From NCBI GenBank assembly GCA_022825065.1, contig JAJDYR010000004.1:20075-84074 (forward strand): 64,000 nucleotides of DNA, written 5' to 3'. A model generated the notes under the pieces. The model did not search any database and was not told the origin of the DNA. It worked only from the letters and a program-made list of their open reading frames with translations. Below are positions 48,433-57,613 of this stretch, one piece after another (within the stretch, counting starts at the first letter, position 1; every line of letters starts with the position of its first letter). Source of the DNA: a bacterium. Lineage in GTDB: Bacteria > UBA8248. Position numbers and translations under genes: made by a program.

Positions 48433-50220
48433 TTATAAAACGGTTCGCGAGCCGATCGCAGGCTCCCCGTGTCCCAGGCCGGGCAACTCCCAGACGCCCG
48501 CGCCCACGGGGTTCCCTTCACCCTGGATGTTCGCGTCGATCACGTAGGGGCGCTCGGCCTTCACCGCCGCATCCACCGCCTCGCTCAGATCCGCCGCCTT
48601 GTCCACCCGGACGCCCGCGATGCCTGCGGATTCCGCCATGGCAGCGAAATCGGGATTATAGGGCTCGGCGGAGGCGTGTTCCTGAAAGTCGGTGGCGAGT
48701 TCACGGCCCCCCAGATAGCCGCGCTGAAGTCCGCGTATGGAGGCGAAGGCGTAATTGTTCCAGACGACCCAGACGGCTGGGATATCGTATTCCACCGCCG
48801 TGGTGATGGCGCTCAGGTGCATGGCGAAAGCGCCGTCGCCGCACACCGAGACGCAGGGCCTCTCCGGCGCGGCCAGCTTGGCCCCGAGCACGCCCGCCAC
48901 CCCGAAGCCCATCGCGCCGAACCCCATCGAGCCGATGAGCGATTGCGGCCCCCTGGGGCGGCAATACTGAATCAGCCAGTTGTGGTGGATGCCGACGTCG
49001 CTGACGATGACGGCGTCATCGGGCAGGGCCTTGTCGATCTCATAAGCCGCCCGCTGGGGGTGGATTGGCTCGGTGTCCTCGCGGTAACCGGGTGCCGTGA
49101 ACTCCTCCCATTCGTTCCGCCAGCCGTCGATCCGGCGGAGCCACGCCTCCCGGGCTTCCGGAATTTCCGCGTTCTCCCCCGCGCCGAGCGCCTCATTCAC
49201 CTGATCGAGAAAGACGTCCACGTCCGCCATGAGTCCCAAGGCCACGGGATAGTTGCGCGCGATCTCCTCGGGATCGATATCCACGTGAATCAGTTTGGTC
49301 GGCGGGATGTTGAACGAATAGCCGGGCAGCCAGCTGCTCGAGGTGCGATCGTCGAAGCGCACGCCGAGCGCGAGAAGAACGTCGGCCTGGCGCGCGGCGT
49401 GGTTCGCCGGGTAGGTTCCGTTTCTGGCGATGAGACCCAGTGCCAGGGGATGATTCGCGTCGACCGCCCCCATCCCGCTCGATGAACACGCTACGGGGAT
49501 TTTCAGCTTCTCGGCGAGCGCCACCATCTTCGCGGCTGCGCCCGCGTATTTCACGCCTTGGCCCACGAGAATCACGGGCCGCTCGGCGGAGGCGAGCATC
49601 TGGACGGCCTTTTTCACGCCCTCGGGGTCCGCCCCGCAGCGGCAGGAGATGTTCGCGTTCCACGCAGAAGCCTGGGGCATCTCCACCTCGGCCTCTTCCT
49701 TGAAGATGTCGAAGGGCACATCGAGCACGACGGGGCCGCGCCGGCCCGTCATCATCGTCTTCCAGGCCTGGCGCGTGAACTGCGGCACCATCTCCGCACG
49801 CGTGGGCTGGTACACCCGCTTGCAGTAAGCCTGCACGGTGGAGGGGAAATCCGCCTGGTAGTGGCGGTAGGTTTCCTGGAACGCACCCCGGTTGAACTGG
49901 TTGGTGGGAATGTTGCCCGTCACGGCCAGGAAGGGGACGGAATCGAAGAAGGCGTTGGCCAGCGAAATCGGCATGTTGGCCGAGCCCGGCCCGCAGGAGG
50001 TGAACGTCGCCACCGGCCTGCCCGCCACCCGGTAATAGACGTCGGCCATGAAGCCCGAGAGCGACTCGTGGCGCACCGAGAGCGTCTTTATCTCGTCGGC
50101 GCGCTCATGGAGCGCATCCAGAAAGCTGATGTTCCCGTGACCGCACAGGCCGAAGACGTAGGGAACATCCTCTTGAATCAGATAATCGACGATGATCTGG
50201 CCACCATTCATGCGGGTCAA
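48433..50220 (-). CDS. Thiamine diphosphate-dependent enzyme 2 (acetolactate synthase large subunit-like)
   Basis: The 595-residue enzyme has Glu52 in TLSVRHESLSGFMAD, SCGPGSANMPISLANAFFDSVP, GRRGPVVLDVPFD and the ThDP motif CGDGAFAMHLSAIT with WVVWNN completing the metal site. The middle domain resembles acetolactate synthase. No small regulatory subunit is present, so a catabolic role such as a carboligase, oxalyl- or 2-hydroxyacyl-CoA lyase type is more likely than isoleucine-valine synthesis, but sequence alone does not decide. The start is TTG at 50220, because AAGGAG sits seven bases before it; ATG at 50211 is the alternative. Confidence 0.83.
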   Translation of the reverse strand: MTRMNGGQIIVDYLIQEDVPYVFGLCGHGNISFLDALHERADEIKTLSVRHESLSGFMADVYYRVAGRPVATFTSCGPGSANMPISLANAFFDSVPFLAVTGNIPTNQFNRGAFQETYRHYQADFPSTVQAYCKRVYQPTRAEMVPQFTRQAWKTMMTGRRGPVVLDVPFDIFKEEAEVEMPQASAWNANISCRCGADPEGVKKAVQMLASAERPVILVGQGVKYAGAAAKMVALAEKLKIPVACSSSGMGAVDANHPLALGLIARNGTYPANHAARQADVLLALGVRFDDRTSSSWLPGYSFNIPPTKLIHVDIDPEEIARNYPVALGLMADVDVFLDQVNEALGAGENAEIPEAREAWLRRIDGWRNEWEEFTAPGYREDTEPIHPQRAAYEIDKALPDDAVIVSDVGIHHNWLIQYCRPRGPQSLIGSMGFGAMGFGVAGVLGAKLAAPERPCVSVCGDGAFAMHLSAITTAVEYDIPAVWVVWNNYAFASIRGLQRGYLGGRELATDFQEHASAEPYNPDFAAMAESAGIAGVRVDKAADLSEAVDAAVKAERPYVIDANIQGEGNPVGAGVWELPGLGHGEPAIGSRTVL

Positions 50221-50420
50221 AACATGGCTCCTTGTAAGATAAGAAAAGGGATCATAGGATGAGACTTTAGAAATTCACGCGAACACTGTCAATTTGACAG
50301 GCACATCCGGCGCACAAGTGTCTCTCGGCTTGATATCGGTTTCTCGAACACCCGGCGTTCCAGAAAGTGGTTTTCGACAGCAGGAGTTTTCATCCTATTT
50401 ACTATTCAGGAGAACAAACC

Positions 50421-51410
50421 ATGACCAGAACACGATGGACATCATTTCTGACCGCGGTCGCATTCTTGCTCGCCGCGCATTTCGGCGCAGCGTTGCCGGA
50501 CGCATCGGCCCAACAGCGCATCACGATGAAAGGCGGCCAGATTCGCGGCGCATACAACCGATGGACCAGCGCATACGCCGTCTATCTGACGAAGGAACTC
50601 AAGGGCGTACAGGTTTCCTCCGAGTCCTCCACCGGCTCTTCGGAAAACGTGCGGGCGGTCAACTCGGGTTCCGTGGAAATCGCCCTGACGTTCTCGAGTG
50701 ACTCCTATCTGGGCTATCGGGGCAAACTGCATTTCAAAAAACCCCAGAAGAATTTGCGAACCATGACGTATCTTTTCGGTTCGGTGGGCCATCTGCTGGT
50801 TCCGGCGAACAGCGACATCAAGAAAATCGAAGATTTGAAGGGAAAAACCATCTCGATGGGCGGCCCGGGGTCGGGTTCGGCGAAGAACCTCACGGCGCTC
50901 CTCAAGCACCTGGGCATCTGGGGCACGTTCAAGCCCGTGTATCTGGGCCGTAAAAGCCCCGAGGCCATGCGAAACGGCAAGATCTCCGGATACAACTGGC
51001 ATCCCGGTCTCGGCAACGCCATGATCCGCGATACGGCCACCATGATGAAAATCCGCTTCATCAACATGGACGCCCCGGCCCGCAAGTCCGGGTTCTACAA
51101 GAAATTCCCCTTCTACGGACCCACGGTGATTCCCGCGGGCGTCTACCCGAACGTGAACGTGGACACCCCGACCTTCGGCACGGGCACCGTCATGATCGCG
51201 GGAAGCCAGGTCTCCGCCGATCTGATCTACAACATCATGAAAGCCATGTACTCCGAGAAGGGACGCAAATACATCCTCTCCGCCGCAGGCAAAGTGGCGA
51301 AAGAACTCTCGATCAAAAACGGCCTCAAGCTCATCAACGCGCCGCTTCATAAAGGAGCTGTCCGGTTCTGGAAAGAAGCCGGAAAAAAGATTCCGAAAGA
51401 ACTCATGTAG
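50421..51410 (+). CDS. TAXI-family TRAP transporter substrate-binding protein
   Basis: The 329-residue protein has a signal peptide (TRTRWTSFLTAVAFLLAAHFGAALPDASA) and the TAXI fold (ITMKGGQIRGAYNRWTSAYAV, SSTGSSENVRAVNSGSVEIAL, GKTISMGGPGSGSA). TAXI proteins capture carboxylic acids and hand them to a TRAP permease; the permease follows 77 bases later. ATG at 50421 has AGGAG at the right distance. A perfect 13-base hairpin lies between the two genes. Confidence 0.88.
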   Translation: MTRTRWTSFLTAVAFLLAAHFGAALPDASAQQRITMKGGQIRGAYNRWTSAYAVYLTKELKGVQVSSESSTGSSENVRAVNSGSVEIALTFSSDSYLGYRGKLHFKKPQKNLRTMTYLFGSVGHLLVPANSDIKKIEDLKGKTISMGGPGSGSAKNLTALLKHLGIWGTFKPVYLGRKSPEAMRNGKISGYNWHPGLGNAMIRDTATMMKIRFINMDAPARKSGFYKKFPFYGPTVIPAGVYPNVNVDTPTFGTGTVMIAGSQVSADLIYNIMKAMYSEKGRKYILSAAGKVAKELSIKNGLKLINAPLHKGAVRFWKEAGKKIPKELM

Positions 51411-51438
51411 CCCCCACATCCCGGTGACACGCACGAAC

Positions 51439-51472
51439 CTCTCCGCGCGGGCTTACTCACCCGCGCGGAGAG
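51439..51472 (+). terminator. Intercistronic hairpin between TAXI gene and permease
   Basis: CTCTCCGCGCGGG and CCCGCGCGGAGAG form a perfect 13-base stem with an 8-base loop. There is no T-run. A hairpin of this strength in the gap would protect or truncate the upstream mRNA so that the binding protein is made in excess of the permease. Confidence 0.5.
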
Positions 51473-51487
51473 ATTTCGGGGGCCTCC

Positions 51488-53635
51488 ATGACCACAAGCG
51501 ACGAATTCCAGATCGCGCATGACGCGAGCGGCAGCCGCGCTTCGGACTTGAGCGGCGTTTGGAAGTATTTTCACCAGGCCGTCTGCGTCGCTTTCGCGCT
51601 TTTCGCCCTATGGGCGGCTGGACCCGGCATACCCGAGGACAATCTCCACCTGGGCATTTTCACTCTCGTCATGTGGGTCATGAGCTTCCTCGTCTACCCC
51701 GGACGCAAGGGAACAACCTGGGAAAAACCGGAGATCCTCGACTGGGGCGCAGCCCTCCTCCTCGTGGCGCTGCTCGCCGTTGCGATATATCGGGCGGAAA
51801 ACGTCTCGGAAGAAAGCGCGCTGGCGTCGGACTGGGCGGTGTGGATCGGGTGCATTCTCCTGGGAGCGGTTGCGCTCGCGCGCCCGCGCGCGCTCAATCT
51901 CGCCCTCATGGGTCTGGCCTGTCTTTGTCTGAACTATTTCGTATCCAACTACCTCGAACTCCAGGAAAGACCCGGCGCCTGGCATCAGACGGACTTCTGG
52001 ATGGCCTTCGTGGCCATCGCACTCGCCCTGGAAGCGGCGAGACGCGGGCTGGGACTATGGATACCGGCCCTTGCGGTCGTCGCGTTGCTGTTCGCCCATT
52101 TCGGCGCTTATGCGCCCGGCCAACTCGCTCACCGGGGTTCCACGGTTCACCAGATCGTCAACTACACCTTCTATTCCCAGGAGGGCATCTTCGGCGTCAT
52201 GACTTCCGTCATGGCCAGCTACGTCCTGATATTCATCTATCTGGGCGCGTTCATGAATCAATCGGGAATGGGCAGGTTCTTCATCGAAATGCCCATGGCG
52301 CTCGCCGGACGAACGGTGGGCGGACCCGCCAAGGTGGCGGTCATCGCCTCCGCCATATTCGGCTCCATATCGGGCAGCAGCATCGCGAACGTCGTCTCGA
52401 CGGGCACCTTCACCATCCCCCTCATGAAAAAGGTGGGCTTCCGGCCCCATGTGGCGGGCGCGGTGGAAAACAGCGCCTCCCTGGGCGGGCAACTCCTGCC
52501 TCCCGTCATGGGCTCTGGCGCATTCGTCATGGCCGAGATAACGGGCGTGCCCTACGTCCGCATCATGGCCATCGCCGCAGTGCCCGCGCTGCTGTATCTG
52601 CTGTCGATCAGCGCCATCGTTCACTTCGAGGCGAAACGACAAGGCATTCAGGGAATCGCCGGAGACGACCTCCCGAGTCCCAGGGAAGTTTTCACATCCG
52701 GCTGGTTCCATCTCCTGCCGCTCGCGATTCTCCTGGCATTCCTCATCGCCGGCTACTCGCCGGACTGGTGCGCCGTCATGGCCATCTTCTCCATCCTGGC
52801 GATCAACTGGATTCGAATGGCGCTGGCGCGGCTCTTTCCTGATCAATTTCAAACCCCGCAAGAGCGGCTGAATATACGAGGCGTCTTCGGCGCCATGGTG
52901 GAGGGAACGCAAAACTCTCTCGTCGTCGGCTCGGCCGCAGCCGCGGTGGGGATCATCGTCGGGATGGTGGCCCTGACGGGCCTCGGCCTCAAGATGAGCT
53001 ATCTGCTCGTGGCGCTCTCTGGGGGAAGCCTCCTGTTCGCCCTGTTTCTGGTGGCGGTGGCGTCTCTCGTCCTGGGTATGGCGCTGCCGATTACCGCCTC
53101 ATATCTCGTTTTGGCCGTTCTCGCCGGTCCCGCCCTCGAGAACCTGGGCGTTCCCCTCATCGCCGCGCACATGATCGTCTTCTGGCTGAGTCAGGATTCG
53201 AACATCACGCCGCCGGTATGCCTGGGCGCCTACGTCGCCGCTTCCATCGCCGTAGCGGACCCCTGGAAGACAGGCTGGGCGAGTTTTCGGTTCGCCAAAA
53301 TGCTCTACGTCATGCCGCTTCTCTTCGCCTATACGCCCATTCTGCTGACGGGCTCGGTGAAACTCACAATCTGGACGATGGGGACGGCGACCTTCGGCAC
53401 CATTGCGTTTTCCGCCTGGACGATGGGCTACCTCAAGAGAAAGACCTCCCCCCTCGAATGGCTGCTCCTGGGCGCCGCCGCCGTGTTCTGTTTTCTGCCG
53501 GCGAAATTCCAACTTCCGGGCGGTTTGTCCGCATACACCGCCAACATAGCAGGAGCAGCTCTGCTGCTTTCGATCTTTGCCTGGCAAAAAAGGAGTGTCG
53601 GACGAGAACAGGAACGCCCCGAGTCACCAGCCTGA
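51488..53635 (+). CDS. TRAP transporter permease, fused DctQ-DctM type
   Basis: The 715-residue protein has about 17 membrane helices. The N-terminal part (residues 1 to about 210) resembles the small 4-helix TRAP subunit, and the rest is the large DctM-type subunit with VVGSAAAAVGIIVGMVALTG, VVSTGTFTIPLMKKVGFRPH and MGSGAFVMAEITGVPYVRI, found in TRAP permeases of TAXI-linked systems. It uses the sodium gradient to import the TAXI-bound acid. It overlaps the convergent DapA-like gene by 12 bases at the stop codons. Confidence 0.87.
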   Translation: MTTSDEFQIAHDASGSRASDLSGVWKYFHQAVCVAFALFALWAAGPGIPEDNLHLGIFTLVMWVMSFLVYPGRKGTTWEKPEILDWGAALLLVALLAVAIYRAENVSEESALASDWAVWIGCILLGAVALARPRALNLALMGLACLCLNYFVSNYLELQERPGAWHQTDFWMAFVAIALALEAARRGLGLWIPALAVVALLFAHFGAYAPGQLAHRGSTVHQIVNYTFYSQEGIFGVMTSVMASYVLIFIYLGAFMNQSGMGRFFIEMPMALAGRTVGGPAKVAVIASAIFGSISGSSIANVVSTGTFTIPLMKKVGFRPHVAGAVENSASLGGQLLPPVMGSGAFVMAEITGVPYVRIMAIAAVPALLYLLSISAIVHFEAKRQGIQGIAGDDLPSPREVFTSGWFHLLPLAILLAFLIAGYSPDWCAVMAIFSILAINWIRMALARLFPDQFQTPQERLNIRGVFGAMVEGTQNSLVVGSAAAAVGIIVGMVALTGLGLKMSYLLVALSGGSLLFALFLVAVASLVLGMALPITASYLVLAVLAGPALENLGVPLIAAHMIVFWLSQDSNITPPVCLGAYVAASIAVADPWKTGWASFRFAKMLYVMPLLFAYTPILLTGSVKLTIWTMGTATFGTIAFSAWTMGYLKRKTSPLEWLLLGAAAVFCFLPAKFQLPGGLSAYTANIAGAALLLSIFAWQKRSVGREQERPESPA

Positions 53636-54526
53636 CGGCTCGCTCTCGAAAATCCCGAGCGATTCGAGTGTCGTTCTGGTATGGGCCTTGGCGTCATCGT
53701 CCAGCGGCAGAATGGGTTTCCGCGTCTCGCCGACGGGACGGCCCATGAGCTCCATCGCGTATTTCACCGTCGCCGGGTAGTTCGTCTGCAGCAAATGCAG
53801 GAGTATGTCCATTTTATATTGCAGGGCGCGCGCTTTTTCATAGTCTCCCGAGACGCAGGCATCGTATAGAGACAGAACCAGCCGGGGGGCGACCTCCCCG
53901 CAATTGGAAAACGACCCCGAGCCACCGACGGGAATCGACGTAAGGAGCCACTCGATCCCTGTGAACACGGAAAAATCTGATCGAGCGGCCGAGGCGATGC
54001 GGCAAGCGCCGGTAAAATAGTTCATGTCGAAACTGGCGTCTTTGAGCGCGTGGAAGTTCGGGAGCTTTTCGAGCATTTCTTCCAGCATGTCGTGGGAGAT
54101 GGTCACCTGAAGACTCGGGTTGTTGTAGGCGATCAACACGCTATCCACGCACCCCCCCATCGTCAGGAAATAATCCAGATGGGCTTTATCCCCGGGCCTC
54201 CAATGATAGGGCGAGAGCACGACGATTCCGGTTGCGCCTACAGCTTCGGCGTGCCTCGCCAAATCGATGGAGTTATCAGGCCCTGAAGCGGTTACGTTCA
54301 CGAATACGGGAACGCGGCCGACGGCCGTGTCCACCAGAATACGCGCCAACTCCTTGCGTTCGCTTTCGCTCAGATTGATGGACTCGCCGATGTGCATGGG
54401 ATGGGCGATGAAGGGAAATCCCTGCTTGATCAGGAAATCGACCTGGCTTCCGAAGGTGTCGTAATCGACGACGCCGTCTGGCTTGAACGCCGTCGTGGGC
54501 GCTCCCATGATGCCTTTGAGCTTCAC
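53624..54526 (-). CDS. Dihydrodipicolinate synthase-family lyase 2
   Basis: The 300-residue protein starts KLKGIMGAPTTAFKPDGVVDYD and has GIVVLSPYHWRPGDKA with the catalytic Tyr, NFHALKDASFDM with the Schiff-base Lys and VGGSGSFSNCGEVAP. The start is GTG at 54526, with GGGGGAG five bases before it; a further start 39 bases upstream adds residues not seen in the family. It ends within the last 12 bases of the TRAP permease gene on the other strand. Its position next to two importers suggests it acts on an imported substrate. Confidence 0.83.
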   Translation of the reverse strand: MKLKGIMGAPTTAFKPDGVVDYDTFGSQVDFLIKQGFPFIAHPMHIGESINLSESERKELARILVDTAVGRVPVFVNVTASGPDNSIDLARHAEAVGATGIVVLSPYHWRPGDKAHLDYFLTMGGCVDSVLIAYNNPSLQVTISHDMLEEMLEKLPNFHALKDASFDMNYFTGACRIASAARSDFSVFTGIEWLLTSIPVGGSGSFSNCGEVAPRLVLSLYDACVSGDYEKARALQYKMDILLHLLQTNYPATVKYAMELMGRPVGETRKPILPLDDDAKAHTRTTLESLGIFESEPSGW

Positions 54527-54607
54527 TCGGTCTCCCCCCTGCGGGCGCCGGATTCCGAAACTCATGCGCTCCAGGCGCCTTCCTGTTTCCGGGTCTCGTT
54601 CTCTCCG

Positions 54608-56368
54608 CTAGACCGAGAGCTCTTCCAGGCTTCCGAGTTTTCTGAAGACAATCGTTCCCAGCAGGAGGAGCGCTGTCTGAACGAGAGCGAATGCTGCCAC
54701 GACGCCCAATGCCTCGTTTTCCTGCAGGATGTACAGGGCCACCGCCATGGGGGCGCTGTCTTCCGTCGCCAGGAGAACGGACACCGGCAACTCCCTGATG
54801 AACATGATAAACAGCATGAGATAAGCCGCGAATATGCCCGGCCTCAAGAGCGGCACCGTGATCTTCCTTATCGTCGAGACGAACGAGGAGCCGCAGATCC
54901 TGGCGCTTTCTTCGAGCTCGGAACTGAGCGACTGAAGCACTGAAGATATGGTTCTCAAGCCATAGGGCAGGTAGCGCGTCATATACGCCATCATGAGCAA
55001 GAGCATGGGCAACGCATAGAGCGGCGTCTTGATCCATGTGATGAGAAAAGCCATGCCCATGATGAGGCCCGGCACGCCGATGGGCAGGGTGCTCAGGTAA
55101 TCCACCGCGCCGCTGAGTTTCTTGTTCCTGCCCCTGAGAATCACCATGGCGAGGAACGTACACAGGACCACCGTGATGAATCCGCCCACAAGTCCCAGGA
55201 TGAGACTGTTCTTGGTGGCGCGAACGGCGTATTCATATTCGAACAGGACATACGCCCAGTTGTAGATGGAAAGCTGGCTCCAGCGGAACCCGCCCAGCCA
55301 GGCGCGGTTGAACGACGCCAGCAGGAGCGCTCCCAGCGGGAGGATGACTGCCAAAAGAACGTAGGAACAATTGATGGCGAGCGCGACGTATTTCCAGGGC
55401 CCCAAAGAAACGCGGCTGGGGCGATAACCCTTGCCCGTCACAGTCACGTAACTTCTTGGAGCGATAATCTTCCGTTGGATGTAGAGGCCCAAGGCGGTGA
55501 ACACCATCAGGACGCTTCCCAGTGCGGCCGCCCCGCCGATGTCCAGCGGATATTCCTCCATCTTCGTGTAGATGATCGTCGAGAGCGTCGAAATTCTCGC
55601 TATCGGACCCAAAAGGCTGGGCACGCCAAAAACACCCATGCTCACCACGAAAATGATGACCGCGCCGGAGAGCATGGCGGGCGTGGAAAGCGGAATCGTT
55701 ACCCTCAGGGCGGTGCGCAAGACGCCGGTTCCACAAACCCGCGCGGATTCCTCGAGGGCGGGATCCATCCGGTTCAGGGAGCCTATCGTAAACAGATACA
55801 TATAGGGCGTATAAAACAGCGCCATCACCATGACGATCCCGGTCATCGAATAGATGTTGAACGGCGGGGCCGACAACCCGAAGAGATCGATCATCCAGCG
55901 GTTCAGGATACCCGTCCTCGGGGCGGCCAGCGCCCACCAGGCAACTGCCCCCAGAAACGAAGACAGGAAGAAGGGTATCAGGGTCAACGCCTCCAGAGTC
56001 CTCCGGAAAGGCATGTCGGTGCGCGCATGGAACCAGGCGAGTGAAACGCCCACCAGGCAGGAAAAAACCGACGTTCCCAGCGCAATGATCAGGGTGTTCA
56101 CCGAGGCGTCCAACACCTCGGAGGTGGAAAACGTCTTCGTGAAGTTCGTGAACGTGAATATGGATTTCCCGGCTTCGGGGTGGGTCACGAACGCGCTGTA
56201 TATGAACACCGATACGGGCAGGATGGCCAGAATCGTGAGCAGTCCCAGCGAACCGATTTTCAGCGAATTTTCAGAATTGAAGAACCGCCCCGCAAGGGAG
56301 GAGGCCGCAACGGCGGGTTTCGCCCCGCCGCCACCGGCCTCCAGTTCCGATTTCGATGCGCTGCTCAA
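54608..56368 (-). CDS. Fused iron(III)-type ABC transporter permease
   Basis: This 586-residue membrane protein joins two six-helix permease halves. Each half carries the loop that contacts the ATPase (EAA motif): LEESARVCGTGVLRTALRV and LEESARICGSSFVSTIRKI. It resembles the FbpB/ThiP type used for ferric iron, thiamine and other anions. The start is TTG at 56368 with a modest ribosome site. The gene follows the binding-protein gene and precedes the DapA-like gene on the same strand. Confidence 0.88.
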   Translation of the reverse strand: MSSASKSELEAGGGGAKPAVAASSLAGRFFNSENSLKIGSLGLLTILAILPVSVFIYSAFVTHPEAGKSIFTFTNFTKTFSTSEVLDASVNTLIIALGTSVFSCLVGVSLAWFHARTDMPFRRTLEALTLIPFFLSSFLGAVAWWALAAPRTGILNRWMIDLFGLSAPPFNIYSMTGIVMVMALFYTPYMYLFTIGSLNRMDPALEESARVCGTGVLRTALRVTIPLSTPAMLSGAVIIFVVSMGVFGVPSLLGPIARISTLSTIIYTKMEEYPLDIGGAAALGSVLMVFTALGLYIQRKIIAPRSYVTVTGKGYRPSRVSLGPWKYVALAINCSYVLLAVILPLGALLLASFNRAWLGGFRWSQLSIYNWAYVLFEYEYAVRATKNSLILGLVGGFITVVLCTFLAMVILRGRNKKLSGAVDYLSTLPIGVPGLIMGMAFLITWIKTPLYALPMLLLMMAYMTRYLPYGLRTISSVLQSLSSELEESARICGSSFVSTIRKITVPLLRPGIFAAYLMLFIMFIRELPVSVLLATEDSAPMAVALYILQENEALGVVAAFALVQTALLLLGTIVFRKLGSLEELSV

Positions 56369-56396
56369 TTTCCGATTCCCCGGGTATCAGACATTG

Positions 56397-57539
56397 TTAT
56401 TTCTTCGTCCCCGAACCGAACACTTCGATGAATTCCGCCTTCCATTTTTTCACGTCCGCCGGCGTGACTTTGCTCCAGTCGGTCGGGATGACGTTGATCT
56501 TGTCGATGGGCGGCGCAATGCCGTCTTTCGCCAAGATGAGCTTGTTGATTTTCTCATCCTTGTGCGGCGGAAGTGGCCTGCCGGAATTGAGCGGGTTGTA
56601 ATTGAGGAGCATGTGATGCCCTCTCACGCTCCGCCAGTAATCGACGAAAAGTTTCGCCATGTTGGGGTTTTTCGCCTTCGCCATGATCACCGAGCCGATG
56701 GGAAGCGCAACCACGCCCTCTTTGGGGTAGATGGGGTCCATGTTGACGCCGGCTTTCTTGGCGATCCAGTTATGCCGGGCCATGATCGTCGTACCGAGCC
56801 AGTATTCCCCCGCCATGAGGGAGCGCCTCTGCGCCGCGCCTCTCGCCATCACGCCAGCGCCCGAAGCGCTCAATTTCTGGAAGTAGCTCTTCGGCAGCCG
56901 TTCGCGGAGTCCCTTGTACCAGAGGGTGTAGGTCTCGGAGGGCCTCGCGTCGCCGACCAGCACCTTGCCCTTGAACTCGGGCCTCAGCAAATCGTACCAG
57001 CTCGTCAGTTTGACTTTGCCCGCCAAATCCCGGTTGACCGCCATGGTGTTGATTTGCCCATCGGACACCCAATACCCGTCGCCGTTCATATTCGCTTTTT
57101 CAGCCAAATCGTAATGCTTGTCTTCCGGCGAGACGTATTTCATCAAATGCCCGCGCCGTTTCATCGAGTGCAGCCAGGAGGCCGCGGCGAGTACGACCAC
57201 GTCGACGGAGAGCTTGTTCGCCTTGATCTCCTGCTCAAAACGCTTGATGAGCGTACCGGAGCGCCGGTTGGCGAAACGGAATTTCACATTCGGCAGTCCG
57301 TAGAGTTCCTTGAAGGCTTTCTCCATCGCCTTGGCCGCTTTCACGGGAGCGAGGTTCGTGGCCCAGGAGAAATTGCCTTCTTTTCTGGCGCCTTCAATCA
57401 ATTTTGCGACGCGGGCTTTTTCCGCACCCTTGAGTTCTTTCAAAATAGGCGCTTCCGCGGCGCGGGCTGGCCCGCCCAGCGTGAACACAGCCGCCAGCAA
57501 TACCGCCATTCCTACCGAGCAAATCAAGGTTTTCTTCAT
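56397..57539 (-). CDS. ABC transporter extracellular solute-binding protein (iron(III)/thiamine-type)
   Basis: The 380-residue protein has a signal peptide (MKKTLICSVGMAVLLAAVFTLGGPARAA) and the class 1 extracellular-binding fold: KVKLTSWYDLLRPEFKGKVLV, MAGEYWLGTTIMARHNW, and VALPIGSVIMAKAKNPNMAKLF. The genes for the fused permease and the ATPase flank it. Substrate may be ferric iron, a thiamine-like compound or another small anion. ATG at 57539 has GGGAGAAG upstream. Confidence 0.86.
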   Translation of the reverse strand: MKKTLICSVGMAVLLAAVFTLGGPARAAEAPILKELKGAEKARVAKLIEGARKEGNFSWATNLAPVKAAKAMEKAFKELYGLPNVKFRFANRRSGTLIKRFEQEIKANKLSVDVVVLAAASWLHSMKRRGHLMKYVSPEDKHYDLAEKANMNGDGYWVSDGQINTMAVNRDLAGKVKLTSWYDLLRPEFKGKVLVGDARPSETYTLWYKGLRERLPKSYFQKLSASGAGVMARGAAQRRSLMAGEYWLGTTIMARHNWIAKKAGVNMDPIYPKEGVVALPIGSVIMAKAKNPNMAKLFVDYWRSVRGHHMLLNYNPLNSGRPLPPHKDEKINKLILAKDGIAPPIDKINVIPTDWSKVTPADVKKWKAEFIEVFGSGTKK

Positions 57540-57613
57540 CGAGTCTTCTCCCAAGGAAAAAGTAAAGCGAATACCGGTTCCGCACAGGAGGGCTTGTTCA
57601 GCTCACCCTCCAC

